Of a stretch of 64,000 nt of DNA, positions 18,191-25,833 are shown in pieces. The notes under the pieces are model-generated. The model worked only from the letters and a program-made list of their open reading frames with translations, was not told the DNA's origin and did not search any database. The stretch's first letter is position 1. Each line of letters opens with the position of its first letter. The position numbers and the translations under genes were made by a program. The stretch is from positions 1 to 64,000 of the forward strand of contig CADCJX010000005.1 of NCBI GenBank assembly GCA_902801885.1. The letters are read 5' to 3'. The DNA is from an uncultured Bacteroidia bacterium. GTDB lineage: Bacteria; Bacteroidota; Bacteroidia; Bacteroidales; UBA932.

Positions 18191-18235
18191 TAAAAGAGTA
18201 GGCTACCTTTCGGTACGGGTTCAGAACGAACCTAC
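18191..18235 (-). terminator. Possible minus-strand terminator or structured RNA end
   Basis: Read on the minus strand, outer stem GTAGG/CCTAC (18231-18235 with 18198-18202) encloses two smaller hairpins, one with arms TTC/GAA and one TACC-GAAA-GGTA with a GNRA tetraloop. It is followed by TCTTTTA. This would suit the end of a minus-strand transcript starting near 18480. Confidence 0.4.
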
Positions 18236-18246
18236 TTCAGACACCT

Positions 18247-18468
18247 CTAATATCTGCGGTAGTGGCTCCGAACCTTTACTTGCCTGCCATTGCGCCAGCG
18301 TGTGTACGCTCTAACTTTGACAAGCCTCACAACCTCCACTCTCACGGAGATTTTATAGGTTGCCGTCCGGCAAGATATAGCTCCTGATTCTAACCTTTTG
18401 ACCACCCAAGGTACCTGAGAAGCGACGTTTTCACGGAAAACGTTCCCGCAGAATAACCTGCCGAGCAA
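18247..18468 (-). pseudogene. Possible remnant of a small basic protein
   Basis: A 73-codon open frame begins directly after a stop and has only TTG or GTG as possible starts. Its last 24 residues contain two related units, VKVRAYTRWRNGRQ and VKVRSHYRRY, a Tyr/Arg-rich pattern that from memory ends several small Bacteroidota proteins. The first half shows no recognisable motif. It may be the tail of a degraded gene, or an accident within a structured RNA. A terminator-like hairpin follows. Confidence 0.25.
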
Positions 18469-18525
18469 TCAGCGTTATGAGTGGATGCAGGTTAAGGGCC
18501 TTTTTAAAGCAAAACAGACATCGGA

Positions 18526-18584
18526 GGCGCTACGCGCCGACCGAGGGGATAGCTGCGAAGCAGCGCAAGGGGAATCTTCCCCTT
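18526..18584. repeat. Cluster of three tight hairpins
   Basis: Perfect hairpins are GGCGC-tac-GCGCC (18526-18538), GCTGC-gaa-GCAGC (18552-18564) and AAGGGGAA-tc-TTCCCCTT (18567-18584). GGGGATAG occurs on both sides of the cluster. Such packing suggests a mosaic palindromic repeat or a structured RNA rather than unconstrained DNA. Confidence 0.6.
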
Positions 18585-18618
18585 GTCCCCTGGGGGTGCA
18601 GGGGGATAGTCAGGCGCG

Positions 18619-18676
18619 ATCGCACCCCAAAACAAAAGGCCTCCCATTGGGAAGGCCTTTTGTTTTGGGGTGCGAT
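18619..18676 (-). terminator. 24-bp inverted repeat: tRNA-His terminator extended into the tRNA 3' end
   Basis: Bases 18619-18642 are the exact reverse complement of 18653-18676, with a 10-base centre that pairs further. Read on the minus strand, the inner AAAAGGCCTTCCC hairpin ends in TTTTGTTTT and is a good terminator for tRNA-His. The outer part of the left arm is a copy of the last tRNA bases (ATCGCAC-C-CCA in complement), so the stem can also pair with the tRNA acceptor 3' strand. Confidence 0.8.
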
Positions 18677-18741
18677 GTGGGGCTCGAACCCACGACACCC
18701 AGAACCACAATCTGGTGCTCTACCAACTGAACTAATCGCAC
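18666..18741 (-). tRNA. tRNA-His (GTG)
   Basis: The minus strand folds as a cloverleaf: acceptor GTGCGAT/ATCGCAC, D-arm GTTC-AGTTGGTA-GAGC, anticodon loop TTGTGGT with anticodon GTG, and T-arm GTGGG-TTCGAGC-CCCAC. The CCA end is encoded. The base before position 1 is G, opposite discriminator C, as required for the histidine identity element G-1:C73. Confidence 0.95.
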
Positions 18742-18755
18742 CGTGTTAGAGGTTG

Positions 18756-18763
18756 CAAAGATA
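18756..18763 (-). promoter_or_regulatory. Promoter -7 box of tRNA-His
   Basis: TATCTTTG on the minus strand lies 14 bases before the tRNA 5' end. A minus-strand TTG at 18782-18784 is 18 bases further upstream and can serve as the -33 element. It is divergent from, and overlaps, the phoH promoter region. Confidence 0.75.
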
Positions 18764-18777
18764 CAAAAAAATCTTTC

Positions 18778-18809
18778 TTTGCAAGAATTTCCGATAATAT
18801 TTATTTTTG
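18778..18809 (+). promoter_or_regulatory. Promoter of phoH
   Basis: TTTG at 18778-18781, a 20-base spacer, then TATTTTTG at 18802-18809, 25 bases before the ATG at 18835. Confidence 0.78.
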
Positions 18810-18834
18810 TGTACGAAATGATTTGTTCTGCCTA

Positions 18835-19794
18835 ATGAAGAAAACCATCACTTTGGACGCTGTCGACCCCGTAGAGATATTCGGGGCAGGGAACAGGATC
18901 CTGAACGAGTTCGAAAGCTATTTCCCAGGTCTCAAGATTGTTGCCAGAGGCAATGAGATCCATCTTGACGGCCGCCAGGAGGATGTACACAAGTTCGAAA
19001 CGAAATTCGCCGAACTTGTCCAGAGGCGACTCCACAAGATGAATCTCACGGTCTTTGATGTTGAGGACATCTTCGATGGAGAGAGTTCTCCGGACAGCTT
19101 TGTCAAGGAAGGAGATGCTATCATAGTGCATTCCACGGATGGGAAACCTATAAAGGCTCGCAACAAGAACCAGCAGGAGATGGTGAAGGCCTATTTCAAC
19201 AGCGACCTTGTTTTTGCCGTGGGACCGGCTGGAACAGGTAAGACCTATGTGGCTATCGCGCTGGCAGTAAGAGCTTTGAAGAACAGGGAGATAAAGAGGA
19301 TCATCCTGACTCGTCCTGCTGTCGAGGCAGGGGAGAGACTGGGTTTTCTTCCTGGAGACCTCAAGGACAAGCTTGATCCTTATCTCCAGCCCTTGTACGA
19401 CGCCCTTGGTGACATGATCCCACCTAAAAGGCTTCAGGAGTTCATGGCTGAAGGAACAATCCAGATCGCTCCCTTGGCTTATATGCGTGGTAGGACGCTT
19501 GACAGGGCTTGTGTGATCCTGGACGAGGCCCAGAACACCAACATGGCCCAGTTGAAGATGTTCCTCACCAGGATGGGTACGAATGCCAAGTTCATCGTTA
19601 CCGGAGACGCGACCCAAGTCGATCTTCCACGTAAGGAAGATTCAGGACTTCTTAGGGGAATATCCCTTCTTCAGGGGATAAAGGGGATAAGCACCATATT
19701 CTTCACCAATGAAGACATCGTGCGTCACCCGCTCGTGACCAAGATCGTGAAGGCCTTCGACAGGAAGGAAGCCAGGGGAAACGAAGAGGAATAG
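18835..19794 (+). CDS. phoH: PhoH-family ATPase
   Basis: A 319-aa cytosolic protein. The ATG at 18835 gives the family N-terminus; the upstream TTG lies too close to the promoter. An N-terminal KH-like segment (about 1-100) precedes a P-loop ATPase with Walker A GPAGTGKTY, Walker B CVILDEAQN and the sensor-like VTGDATQVDLP. Family members are RNA-linked ATPases, often beside ybeY, but no ybeY is seen here. The stop is two bases from the convergent Fur-family stop. Confidence 0.92.
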   Translation: MKKTITLDAVDPVEIFGAGNRILNEFESYFPGLKIVARGNEIHLDGRQEDVHKFETKFAELVQRRLHKMNLTVFDVEDIFDGESSPDSFVKEGDAIIVHSTDGKPIKARNKNQQEMVKAYFNSDLVFAVGPAGTGKTYVAIALAVRALKNREIKRIILTRPAVEAGERLGFLPGDLKDKLDPYLQPLYDALGDMIPPKRLQEFMAEGTIQIAPLAYMRGRTLDRACVILDEAQNTNMAQLKMFLTRMGTNAKFIVTGDATQVDLPRKEDSGLLRGISLLQGIKGISTIFFTNEDIVRHPLVTKIVKAFDRKEARGNEEE

Positions 19795-19796
19795 GT

Positions 19797-20246
19797 TTAT
19801 TTCCTCCTTCTTGAAGTAGGATGGGCCAGGATCTGGATGTCCATTCCGTCTACCTTGTAGCCTTTGAAACGCTTTGAAAGCAGTTTGTCGGCTATGCTCT
19901 TGTAGAGAAGGTCGTCGTAAATGTCTATGTAGACGTGATTGACGGTGTCGTAAAGATGCATGTGGCCTGTCGTGTTGACGTCGAAGTACATCTTGTTGTT
20001 GGAACTCATCCGATGCTGGTAGATATCTATCATGGAGAGTTGGGTCAGGATGTTGTAGACGGAGGCGACAGTCACCTTTGTTTTACCTTCCTTGACTATT
20101 TCTTCAGTCACCATGTCCGCGCTGGCATGGCCGAGCTTCAACATGGCTTCATGAACGGCATATCGCTGTTGAGTCACCTTGAGCCCATGTTTCTTGAGGC
20201 GGATACGGAATTCCGCCATGCGCTTTTCTAAGTCAACATTTTCCAT
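19797..20246 (-). CDS. Fur-family transcriptional regulator lacking cysteines
   Basis: A 149-aa protein with the Fur winged helix (about 10-85: RIRLKKHGLKVTQQRYAVHE, VTVASVYNILTQL). The dimerisation/metal domain keeps Tyr-Phe-Asp (87-89) and a His-Met-His motif (95-97), but the whole protein has no cysteine, so the structural CxxC zinc sites of classical Fur or PerR are absent. The usual E-rich/CxxCG segment is replaced by HLYDTVNHVYIDIYDD. It may be a Har-like heme or redox regulator or use another metal set; this is inferred. A -7 box lies only 7 bases before the ATG. Confidence 0.85.
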   Translation of the reverse strand: MENVDLEKRMAEFRIRLKKHGLKVTQQRYAVHEAMLKLGHASADMVTEEIVKEGKTKVTVASVYNILTQLSMIDIYQHRMSSNNKMYFDVNTTGHMHLYDTVNHVYIDIYDDLLYKSIADKLLSKRFKGYKVDGMDIQILAHPTSRRRK

Positions 20247-20253
20247 CCTGACA

Positions 20254-20261
20254 CAAATTTA
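20254..20261 (-). promoter_or_regulatory. Promoter -7 box of the Fur-family gene
   Basis: TAAATTTG on the minus strand, with TTG at 20284-20286 about 22 bases upstream. The box ends 7 bases before the ATG, so the mRNA would have almost no leader. Confidence 0.6.
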
Positions 20262-20298
20262 TACAAAAGCAACGTAAGTCCATCAAAAAAATTATACC

Positions 20299-20306
20299 TA
20301 TCTTTG
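20299..20306 (+). promoter_or_regulatory. Promoter -7 box of trxB
   Basis: TATCTTTG ends 25 bases before the trxB ATG, in the intergenic region shared with the divergent Fur-family gene. Confidence 0.75.
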
Positions 20307-20331
20307 TAAATTAAGTCAATTATAGATTGGA

Positions 20332-21255
20332 ATGGAGAATATAAGATGTCTGATCATAGGTGGCGGACCTGCGGGATACACCGCTGCCATCTACGCTTCC
20401 AGGGCAGGATTGAACCCTGTCGTCTACGAGGGCATGGAACCCGGAGGCCAGCTTACAACGACCACTATAGTCGAGAATTTCCCCGGTTTCCCCGAAGGAG
20501 TCGATGCCAACCAGCTCATGACCGACATGCGTGCCCAGGCAGCCCGTTTCGGTGCCGACATAAGGAGGGGAACTGTTACTTCAGTGGACTTTTCCTCCAG
20601 GCCATTCAAGCTTACGATAGATTCCGATACCCTCATCGAGGCCCAGGCCGTCATCATAGCGACAGGAGCCACAGCCAAGTACCTCGGGCTTCCTTCCGAG
20701 CAGGAGTTCCGCGGCATGGGTGTAAGCGCATGCGCCACGTGTGACGGATTCTTCTACCGCAAGAAGGATGTTGCCGTGGTGGGCGGCGGAGACACTGCAT
20801 GCGAGGAGGCTACCTATCTTGCCAATCTCTGCAACAAAGTCTACATGATCGTGCGCAGGGACGTCTTCAGGGCTTCCCAGGCCATGCAGGACAAGGTCAG
20901 GAACACTCCCAACATCGAGATTCTCTGGAACTGCAACACGCAGGAGATCCTCGGTGATGCCTCAGGAGTTACCGGAGCCAGACTGGTCCGTAAGGATGGT
21001 AAGGTTTTTGATATCCGTATTGACGGATTTTTCCTTGCAATCGGCCATCATCCGAATTCCGATGTATTCAAGGAGTTTATTGACACCGATGAGCTTGGCT
21101 ACATAGTCACTTCCGGCAAGTCCAGCAGGACAAATGTCGAGGGAGTGTTTGCGGCCGGGGACGTCCAGGATCCGAGCTTCAGGCAGGCTATCACTGCTGC
21201 AGCTTCCGGATGCAAGGCTGCCCTTGAAGTGGAAAAATTCCTGCTGTCGCATTGA
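20332..21255 (+). CDS. trxB: Thioredoxin reductase
   Basis: A 307-aa flavoprotein that passes electrons from NADPH to thioredoxin in the cytoplasm. The FAD fingerprint GGGPAGYTAAIYASRAG (about 9-25), the redox-active CATC (in SACATCDGFF), the NADPH fingerprint VGGGDTACEEA and the C-terminal GVFAAGDVQD are all present. Length is normal for low-Mr bacterial TrxB. It is followed closely by bamD and may share its transcript. Confidence 0.96.
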   Translation: MENIRCLIIGGGPAGYTAAIYASRAGLNPVVYEGMEPGGQLTTTTIVENFPGFPEGVDANQLMTDMRAQAARFGADIRRGTVTSVDFSSRPFKLTIDSDTLIEAQAVIIATGATAKYLGLPSEQEFRGMGVSACATCDGFFYRKKDVAVVGGGDTACEEATYLANLCNKVYMIVRRDVFRASQAMQDKVRNTPNIEILWNCNTQEILGDASGVTGARLVRKDGKVFDIRIDGFFLAIGHHPNSDVFKEFIDTDELGYIVTSGKSSRTNVEGVFAAGDVQDPSFRQAITAAASGCKAALEVEKFLLSH

Positions 21256-21260
21256 TATTT

Positions 21261-22160
21261 ATGAAAATGTTCAAGTCAATACTGAAGTTTGCGTCCGTCA
21301 CCTTGCTGGCGGCAATTTCCTTGCAGTCGTGCAAGTCCCAGTACGATGCACTTCTGAGCAGCAGCGACGTAGATGCCAAGTACGCCGCGGCCTTCGATTA
21401 TTTCAACAATGGCAAATACAACAAGGCTGCCCGCCTTTTCGAGAACATGGCAGTGCAGACCAGCGGAACTGAGAAGGATGACACCGTACAGTTCTACTGG
21501 GGACTGAGCAACTACCGTTTCAAGGATTATTACACGGCAGAGACCAATTTCTCCAAGTTCCTTTCGAATTTCCCGAGAAGCCCTTTTGCCGACGAGGCTG
21601 CCTTCCTCCGCATAGACTGTCTCTACCGTTCCACCTACAGGTCCGAACTTGACCAGAAGCCGACATACTCAGCTTTGAGCGTCATTTCCCAGTACATGGT
21701 GGAGAATCCTGAGAGTTCGCATTACCCGATCTGCAAGAGGATGCTGCAGGAACTCAACGAGAGACTTGACAAGAAGGCTTATGACAATGCCCGCCTCTAT
21801 TTCAAGATGGAGGATTACAAGGCAGCAAGGGTCGCTTTCAAGAACATCCTGAAGGACGATGCGGATAATATCTACAGGGAAGACATACTCTATTACGTTG
21901 CCAAATCTTCCTACAAGTTTGCGCAGATGAGTGTGGAGGCGAAGCAGAAGGAACGTTATCTCACCTTCGTGGATGACTACTACAACTTCGTAGGCGAACT
22001 CCCCGATTCACCTTATCGCAGGGAGCTTGACGTCCTCTACAAGCGTTCGCAGAAGGCTCTGGGCCGCTATTCCGGTTCTGAAGAAGAGCTTGAGGCCAAG
22101 GACAAGGATTTCGAGAAGGAAAGAAAGAAATTATTGAAACAATCCGAGTCCGAGGAGTAG
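21261..22160 (+). CDS. bamD: Outer-membrane assembly lipoprotein BamD
   Basis: A 299-aa lipoprotein with lipobox LQSC. TPR-like segments are visible (AAAFDYFNNGKYNKAARLFE, then YRFKDYYTAETNFSKFLSNF), as in BamD, the essential partner of BamA in barrel insertion at the inner face of the outer membrane. An earlier TTG overlaps the trxB stop, and the ATG at 21261 is preferred. It precedes rpoZ, the usual gene order in Bacteroidota. Confidence 0.9.
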   Translation: MKMFKSILKFASVTLLAAISLQSCKSQYDALLSSSDVDAKYAAAFDYFNNGKYNKAARLFENMAVQTSGTEKDDTVQFYWGLSNYRFKDYYTAETNFSKFLSNFPRSPFADEAAFLRIDCLYRSTYRSELDQKPTYSALSVISQYMVENPESSHYPICKRMLQELNERLDKKAYDNARLYFKMEDYKAARVAFKNILKDDADNIYREDILYYVAKSSYKFAQMSVEAKQKERYLTFVDDYYNFVGELPDSPYRRELDVLYKRSQKALGRYSGSEEELEAKDKDFEKERKKLLKQSESEE

Positions 22161-22191
22161 TACTATTAATGGATAACAATTAAGAATCGAT

Positions 22192-22512
22192 ATGGAAGTC
22201 AAGAAGAAAACCCCGGTGAACACGATCACCAGGGATGTGAAGTATCTCGCCGAACCTACCGGCAACATCTATGAAACAGTTGTACTTCTTTATAAAAGGG
22301 CAAACCAGATAGCTCTCGAGGAGAAGAAGGAGCTTGCCAAGAAGCTCGAGGATTTCCGCTCCGACCGTGACACCATGGACGAGGTTTTTGAAAACCGTGA
22401 GCAGATCGAGATCTCGAAGTACTACGAGAAGCTCCCGAAACCGGACCTTATCGCCATCACTGAATTCGAGGATGGTGAACTCTATTACAGGATGGCCGGA
22501 AAGGAGGAATAA
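22192..22512 (+). CDS. rpoZ: RNA polymerase omega subunit (Rpb6-like)
   Basis: A 106-aa protein of the extended omega form found in Bacteroidota. The central segment NIYETVVLLYKRANQIALEE corresponds to the conserved omega/Rpb6 helices that hold the beta' subunit. The C-terminal acidic part ends AITEFEDGELYYRMAGKEE. It lies between bamD and recN. In many relatives coaBC separates rpoZ from recN; here it is absent from this position. Confidence 0.85.
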   Translation: MEVKKKTPVNTITRDVKYLAEPTGNIYETVVLLYKRANQIALEEKKELAKKLEDFRSDRDTMDEVFENREQIEISKYYEKLPKPDLIAITEFEDGELYYRMAGKEE

Positions 22513-22521
22513 TCCGGGGCT

Positions 22522-24174
22522 ATGCTGAGGTCCCTTCAGATCAGGAATTACGTTTTGATAGACTCTCTGGATGTCTCTTTTCCGGAGGGTCTCGTCATTA
22601 TTACCGGCCAGACCGGAGCTGGCAAGTCCATAATCCTGGGAGCACTATCCATGCTCCTGGGCTCGAAGGCTGATGCCTCCGTGATCGGGCGGAAAGGGGA
22701 CAATTGTGTGGTTGAGGCTGAATTCGTCGTTCCGGTTGAAGACAGTCTTACCCTCGGGATCCTGGATGAGAATGAGATAGACTCGGATGGCGGCAGTATC
22801 CTGATGCGCAGGGTGGTCTCCAGGACCGGGCGTTCCCGCTCTTTCATCAATGACTGCCCTGTGAACCTTCAGGTCATGCAGGCCGTCTCTTCCAAGCTCC
22901 TGGACATCCATTCCCAGCATCAGACGCTTCTTCTCTCAGACCGCTCCTACCAGCTTGGAATGCTCGACCACTTTTGTGGAAATATAGGCCTGCTTGAGGA
23001 GGCTGCTTCGTGCTTCTCCGCTTTCCGCTCACTCCAGAAGGAACTTTCGGAAGTCACTTCCAAACTGGAGAGGATAGAGGCTGACAGTGAATATGCCCGC
23101 TCAAGATGGAAGAGGCTTGATGATGCCGGCCTGAAAGAAGGCGAACTGGAAGAACTCGAGGCTGAGCAGAAGCAGCTCGCCAATGCCGAGGCCATCAAGG
23201 AGAATCTTTACGAAGTCGAGGAAGTACTCGGAGGACTGGACCTCAAGGAAGTCCGGAAGAAACTTGAAAAAGCCGGGAATTATCTGCCAGAGGCCGCAGC
23301 CCTGGCTGAAAGGCTGGAGTCTTCCAGGATGGAGATAAAGGACATCCTGGATGAGGCGGCTTCCCTTAATTCCAGAACCGAGCTTTCCCAGAGCAGGCTC
23401 GAAGCGGTGGAGAATAGGATGGGCCTTCTCTATGACCTCATGAACAAGTATTCCGTCTCATCTGTCGAGGGATTGATTGCCGAAAGGGACAGGCTCTCCG
23501 GAGAACTGACGGACACGGACTCCTTGTCTGCGCGCAGGGAGGAACTGTTGCTCCAGGTGTCTACCTTGAATGAGAAGATGGAAGGAATATGTCTGCGCCT
23601 GCATGAATCCAGGGTCTCATCCAGCGAGGCTTTTGCTGCAGCTGTCTCTTCCGATCTCAGGTCCCTTGAACTTGAGAGGGCGGTTTTCGAAGTTTCTGTC
23701 GAAGAAGCCCCAATGTCGGCAACAGGCTCGGATGCTGTGCGTTTCCTTTTCTCCGCGTCAGGAGCCAAACCTGAAGATGTCGCAAAGTGTGCTTCAGGCG
23801 GAGAGCTTTCCCGCCTTATGCTGAGCTTGAAGGCAATGATGGGCCGTTTTATGAATATGCCTACTCTTATCTTCGACGAGATCGATTCCGGAGTGTCCGG
23901 AAGCGCAGCAGACAAGATGGGACAGATGATCTGCTCCATGGGACGAAACATGCAGGTCTTTGCAATTACCCATCTTCCTCAGGTCGCTGCCAAAGGTGAT
24001 GCACATTATCTTGTCGAGAAAGGTTTCGACAGCGAAGACCTGGCTACGACAACCATTCGTCCCATCCATGGGGAGGAACGAGTGATGGAGATTGCCAGGA
24101 TGCTAAGCGGCAGCCAGATCAGCACTGCCGCAGTCGAAAATGCGAAAGCGCTTCTATCTGACCAGCGAAACTGA
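22522..24174 (+). CDS. recN: DNA repair protein RecN
   Basis: A 550-aa SMC-like ATPase for double-strand-break repair. Walker A GQTGAGKSIILGA is near residues 30-42, the conserved IHSQHQTLLL follows, a long antiparallel coiled coil spans about 150-365, then the ABC signature CASGGELSRLMLS and Walker B TLIFDEIDSGVSG with ITHLPQVAA. All family hallmarks are intact. Its last 21 bases overlap the end of the convergent LysM gene. Confidence 0.95.
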   Translation: MLRSLQIRNYVLIDSLDVSFPEGLVIITGQTGAGKSIILGALSMLLGSKADASVIGRKGDNCVVEAEFVVPVEDSLTLGILDENEIDSDGGSILMRRVVSRTGRSRSFINDCPVNLQVMQAVSSKLLDIHSQHQTLLLSDRSYQLGMLDHFCGNIGLLEEAASCFSAFRSLQKELSEVTSKLERIEADSEYARSRWKRLDDAGLKEGELEELEAEQKQLANAEAIKENLYEVEEVLGGLDLKEVRKKLEKAGNYLPEAAALAERLESSRMEIKDILDEAASLNSRTELSQSRLEAVENRMGLLYDLMNKYSVSSVEGLIAERDRLSGELTDTDSLSARREELLLQVSTLNEKMEGICLRLHESRVSSSEAFAAAVSSDLRSLELERAVFEVSVEEAPMSATGSDAVRFLFSASGAKPEDVAKCASGGELSRLMLSLKAMMGRFMNMPTLIFDEIDSGVSGSAADKMGQMICSMGRNMQVFAITHLPQVAAKGDAHYLVEKGFDSEDLATTTIRPIHGEERVMEIARMLSGSQISTAAVENAKALLSDQRN

Positions 24175-25833
24175 ATAATCCGGGTTGTAGACCACCCTGC
24201 GTACGGCAGTGTTGATGAAGCTGCCGCTCGCAGTCCTTTCCAACTTGAAATCACTCTGCAAGCCGGTGAAGTCAACCCGGTCAAGGGCCTTCGGCCACTT
24301 TTTCCCGTACTTGTAGGAAAGGGTTGAGAAATACCTCATCAGATCATAGCCGGAGTAAGCGGAACGGCTGGGCTCAGCCATGAACAAGGCCCTGTATTGA
24401 AGGAGGAAGTCCTTTACATCCTTGCTGTTGTAGTCGACGAAGTAAGTCACGCATGCATGCAGGTTGAGTTTGTGCAGCTGCTCGACATCGATCTGGTCGT
24501 AGGTCCTGATCTTCGATGTACTGTAGAGGACTATGTTCGGCCTCCTGCTGGAGAGCATGTAGAGGTTCCTGACAGCTTCTATGAGGAATACTGTACTCCT
24601 GTCGGTGTAGTCGCAGGCCAGGATGATCCTGTTCGTTCCTGCGGAGTTCATATGGGAGGACGCCGATCCAGGTGTGCTTGAAGAATAGGGAATACCTGCT
24701 TTTTCAAGTTCTTTCAACACCGTGTCGGTGTAGGAAGATGTCTGACCGGATGGACTGACCACGATAACCTTGTCTCCGGAACGTAAATCCTCCCGTATCC
24801 ATTCCACCATGTCCTTTATTTGCACCGAAGTAGGAGTCGGGGCCTGGATCAGGTTGCTAAGAGAATCGGCCAGGGGCTCCACCTGCATGTCAAGAGGGGA
24901 TACTATCCACGCAGCTCCTCTGTTGTGGTAAGCTGTCTTCATGATGTCCGCCCTTGAGACGGGACCGATTGAGAAGTCGCTCCCGGACAGGTCCGGTACA
25001 GTACCCTGACTCACGTCATAGGCGCGGATGTCAATGTTGGTGCCATGGCTTCCCATGGTTCGGGCTGCGAGCAGTGAACCGCAATAGAAATCCATGAACG
25101 AAACCTTATCTCCTTTCCTGGGAGAGGAGAAAGGAAGAAGGATGGAGACGTTGACATCGTGTTTGCCTTCCCTGACGAACAGGTCGTCTAAAAGGCCTCC
25201 TTCTTCTCTGTCTTCATTGTCTCCCAATGTGTCACTGACCTCGGCCTCGACCGGCTCTGTTACTTCAGGTTCCCGGACTGCAACCGACCTTCCTTCCCAC
25301 TCTTCTGGATGACGCGGGATCTTGAGTTCCTGCTTACGCTTGACCTTGTCGGAGGTCATTCCGTTGATGTTGATGATCGACTCCTTGGACACTCCGTATT
25401 TCTTGGCTATGGCATCCAGGTCTTCAAACCATTTGACCCTATGGATGAAGTAGTCTTCCTGATCTGCGGCTGCAGGTTGGGGGGCAGGCTGTTGTACCTG
25501 GACAGTCGATGCTTCTGCCGGCATGGCCTCCTGCTGGACATTCTCCTTTACAGGAATCATCAGGATCTGGTTCTTCTTGAGCCCTTCGGTCGGGAGGTTG
25601 AGAGCAGGATTAGATTCATAGATCTCCTCGATCGTCACTCCGTAGGCCTTGCTGATTGAATATAGCGTCTGGCGTTCCTGAACGACATGGGAATAGTAAA
25701 CCTTGCCTCCGGAGCGTACCTTCTCTTTGGAGACGACAACTTGCGGGGCGATGTACTCCTGTGCGAAGACAGCCGTGTCCGCGGCTGCGATGAGGAGTGA
25801 AGCGGCCAGGATGTGGATTATCTTTCTGTTCAT
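24154..25833 (-). CDS. LysM protein with periplasmic-binding-protein-like domain
   Basis: A 559-aa exported protein, counted from MNRKIIHILAASLLIAAA with a signal peptide ending VFAQ. Two LysM repeats are visible: residues about 48-95 (YYSHVVQERQTLYSISKAYG) and about 130-178 (HRVKWFEDLDAIAKKYGVSK). After a low-complexity linker, the C-terminal 330 residues look like a type 1 periplasmic-binding fold (VNVSILLPFSSPRKGDKVSF, IDIRAYDVSQG, NIVLYSTSKI). LysM should bind peptidoglycan. The C-terminal domain resembles LpoA-like or branched-chain-amino-acid-binding folds, so a cell-wall regulatory role is plausible but unproven. The upstream glycosyltransferase stop overlaps its ATG. Confidence 0.85.
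   Translation of the reverse strand: MNRKIIHILAASLLIAAADTAVFAQEYIAPQVVVSKEKVRSGGKVYYSHVVQERQTLYSISKAYGVTIEEIYESNPALNLPTEGLKKNQILMIPVKENVQQEAMPAEASTVQVQQPAPQPAAADQEDYFIHRVKWFEDLDAIAKKYGVSKESIININGMTSDKVKRKQELKIPRHPEEWEGRSVAVREPEVTEPVEAEVSDTLGDNEDREEGGLLDDLFVREGKHDVNVSILLPFSSPRKGDKVSFMDFYCGSLLAARTMGSHGTNIDIRAYDVSQGTVPDLSGSDFSIGPVSRADIMKTAYHNRGAAWIVSPLDMQVEPLADSLSNLIQAPTPTSVQIKDMVEWIREDLRSGDKVIVVSPSGQTSSYTDTVLKELEKAGIPYSSSTPGSASSHMNSAGTNRIILACDYTDRSTVFLIEAVRNLYMLSSRRPNIVLYSTSKIRTYDQIDVEQLHKLNLHACVTYFVDYNSKDVKDFLLQYRALFMAEPSRSAYSGYDLMRYFSTLSYKYGKKWPKALDRVDFTGLQSDFKLERTASGSFINTAVRRVVYNPDYSVSLVR

Larger units (their letters stand above)
18097..18665. other. Non-coding, highly structured intergenic region
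   Basis: No convincing intact gene is seen in 569 bases. On the minus strand there is a possible degenerate small ORF (18247-18468) followed by a hairpin with a T-rich tail (18191-18235). At 18526-18584 three hairpins are packed together, and at 18619-18676 a 24-bp inverted repeat reaches into tRNA-His. I checked for tmRNA, RNase P RNA and SRP RNA signatures and did not recognise any. Confidence 0.6.

Noticed and set aside
18097-18665. tmRNA, RNase P RNA, SRP RNA or 6S RNA
   Set aside because: I looked for the conserved cores and tag reading frame and did not find them on either strand.
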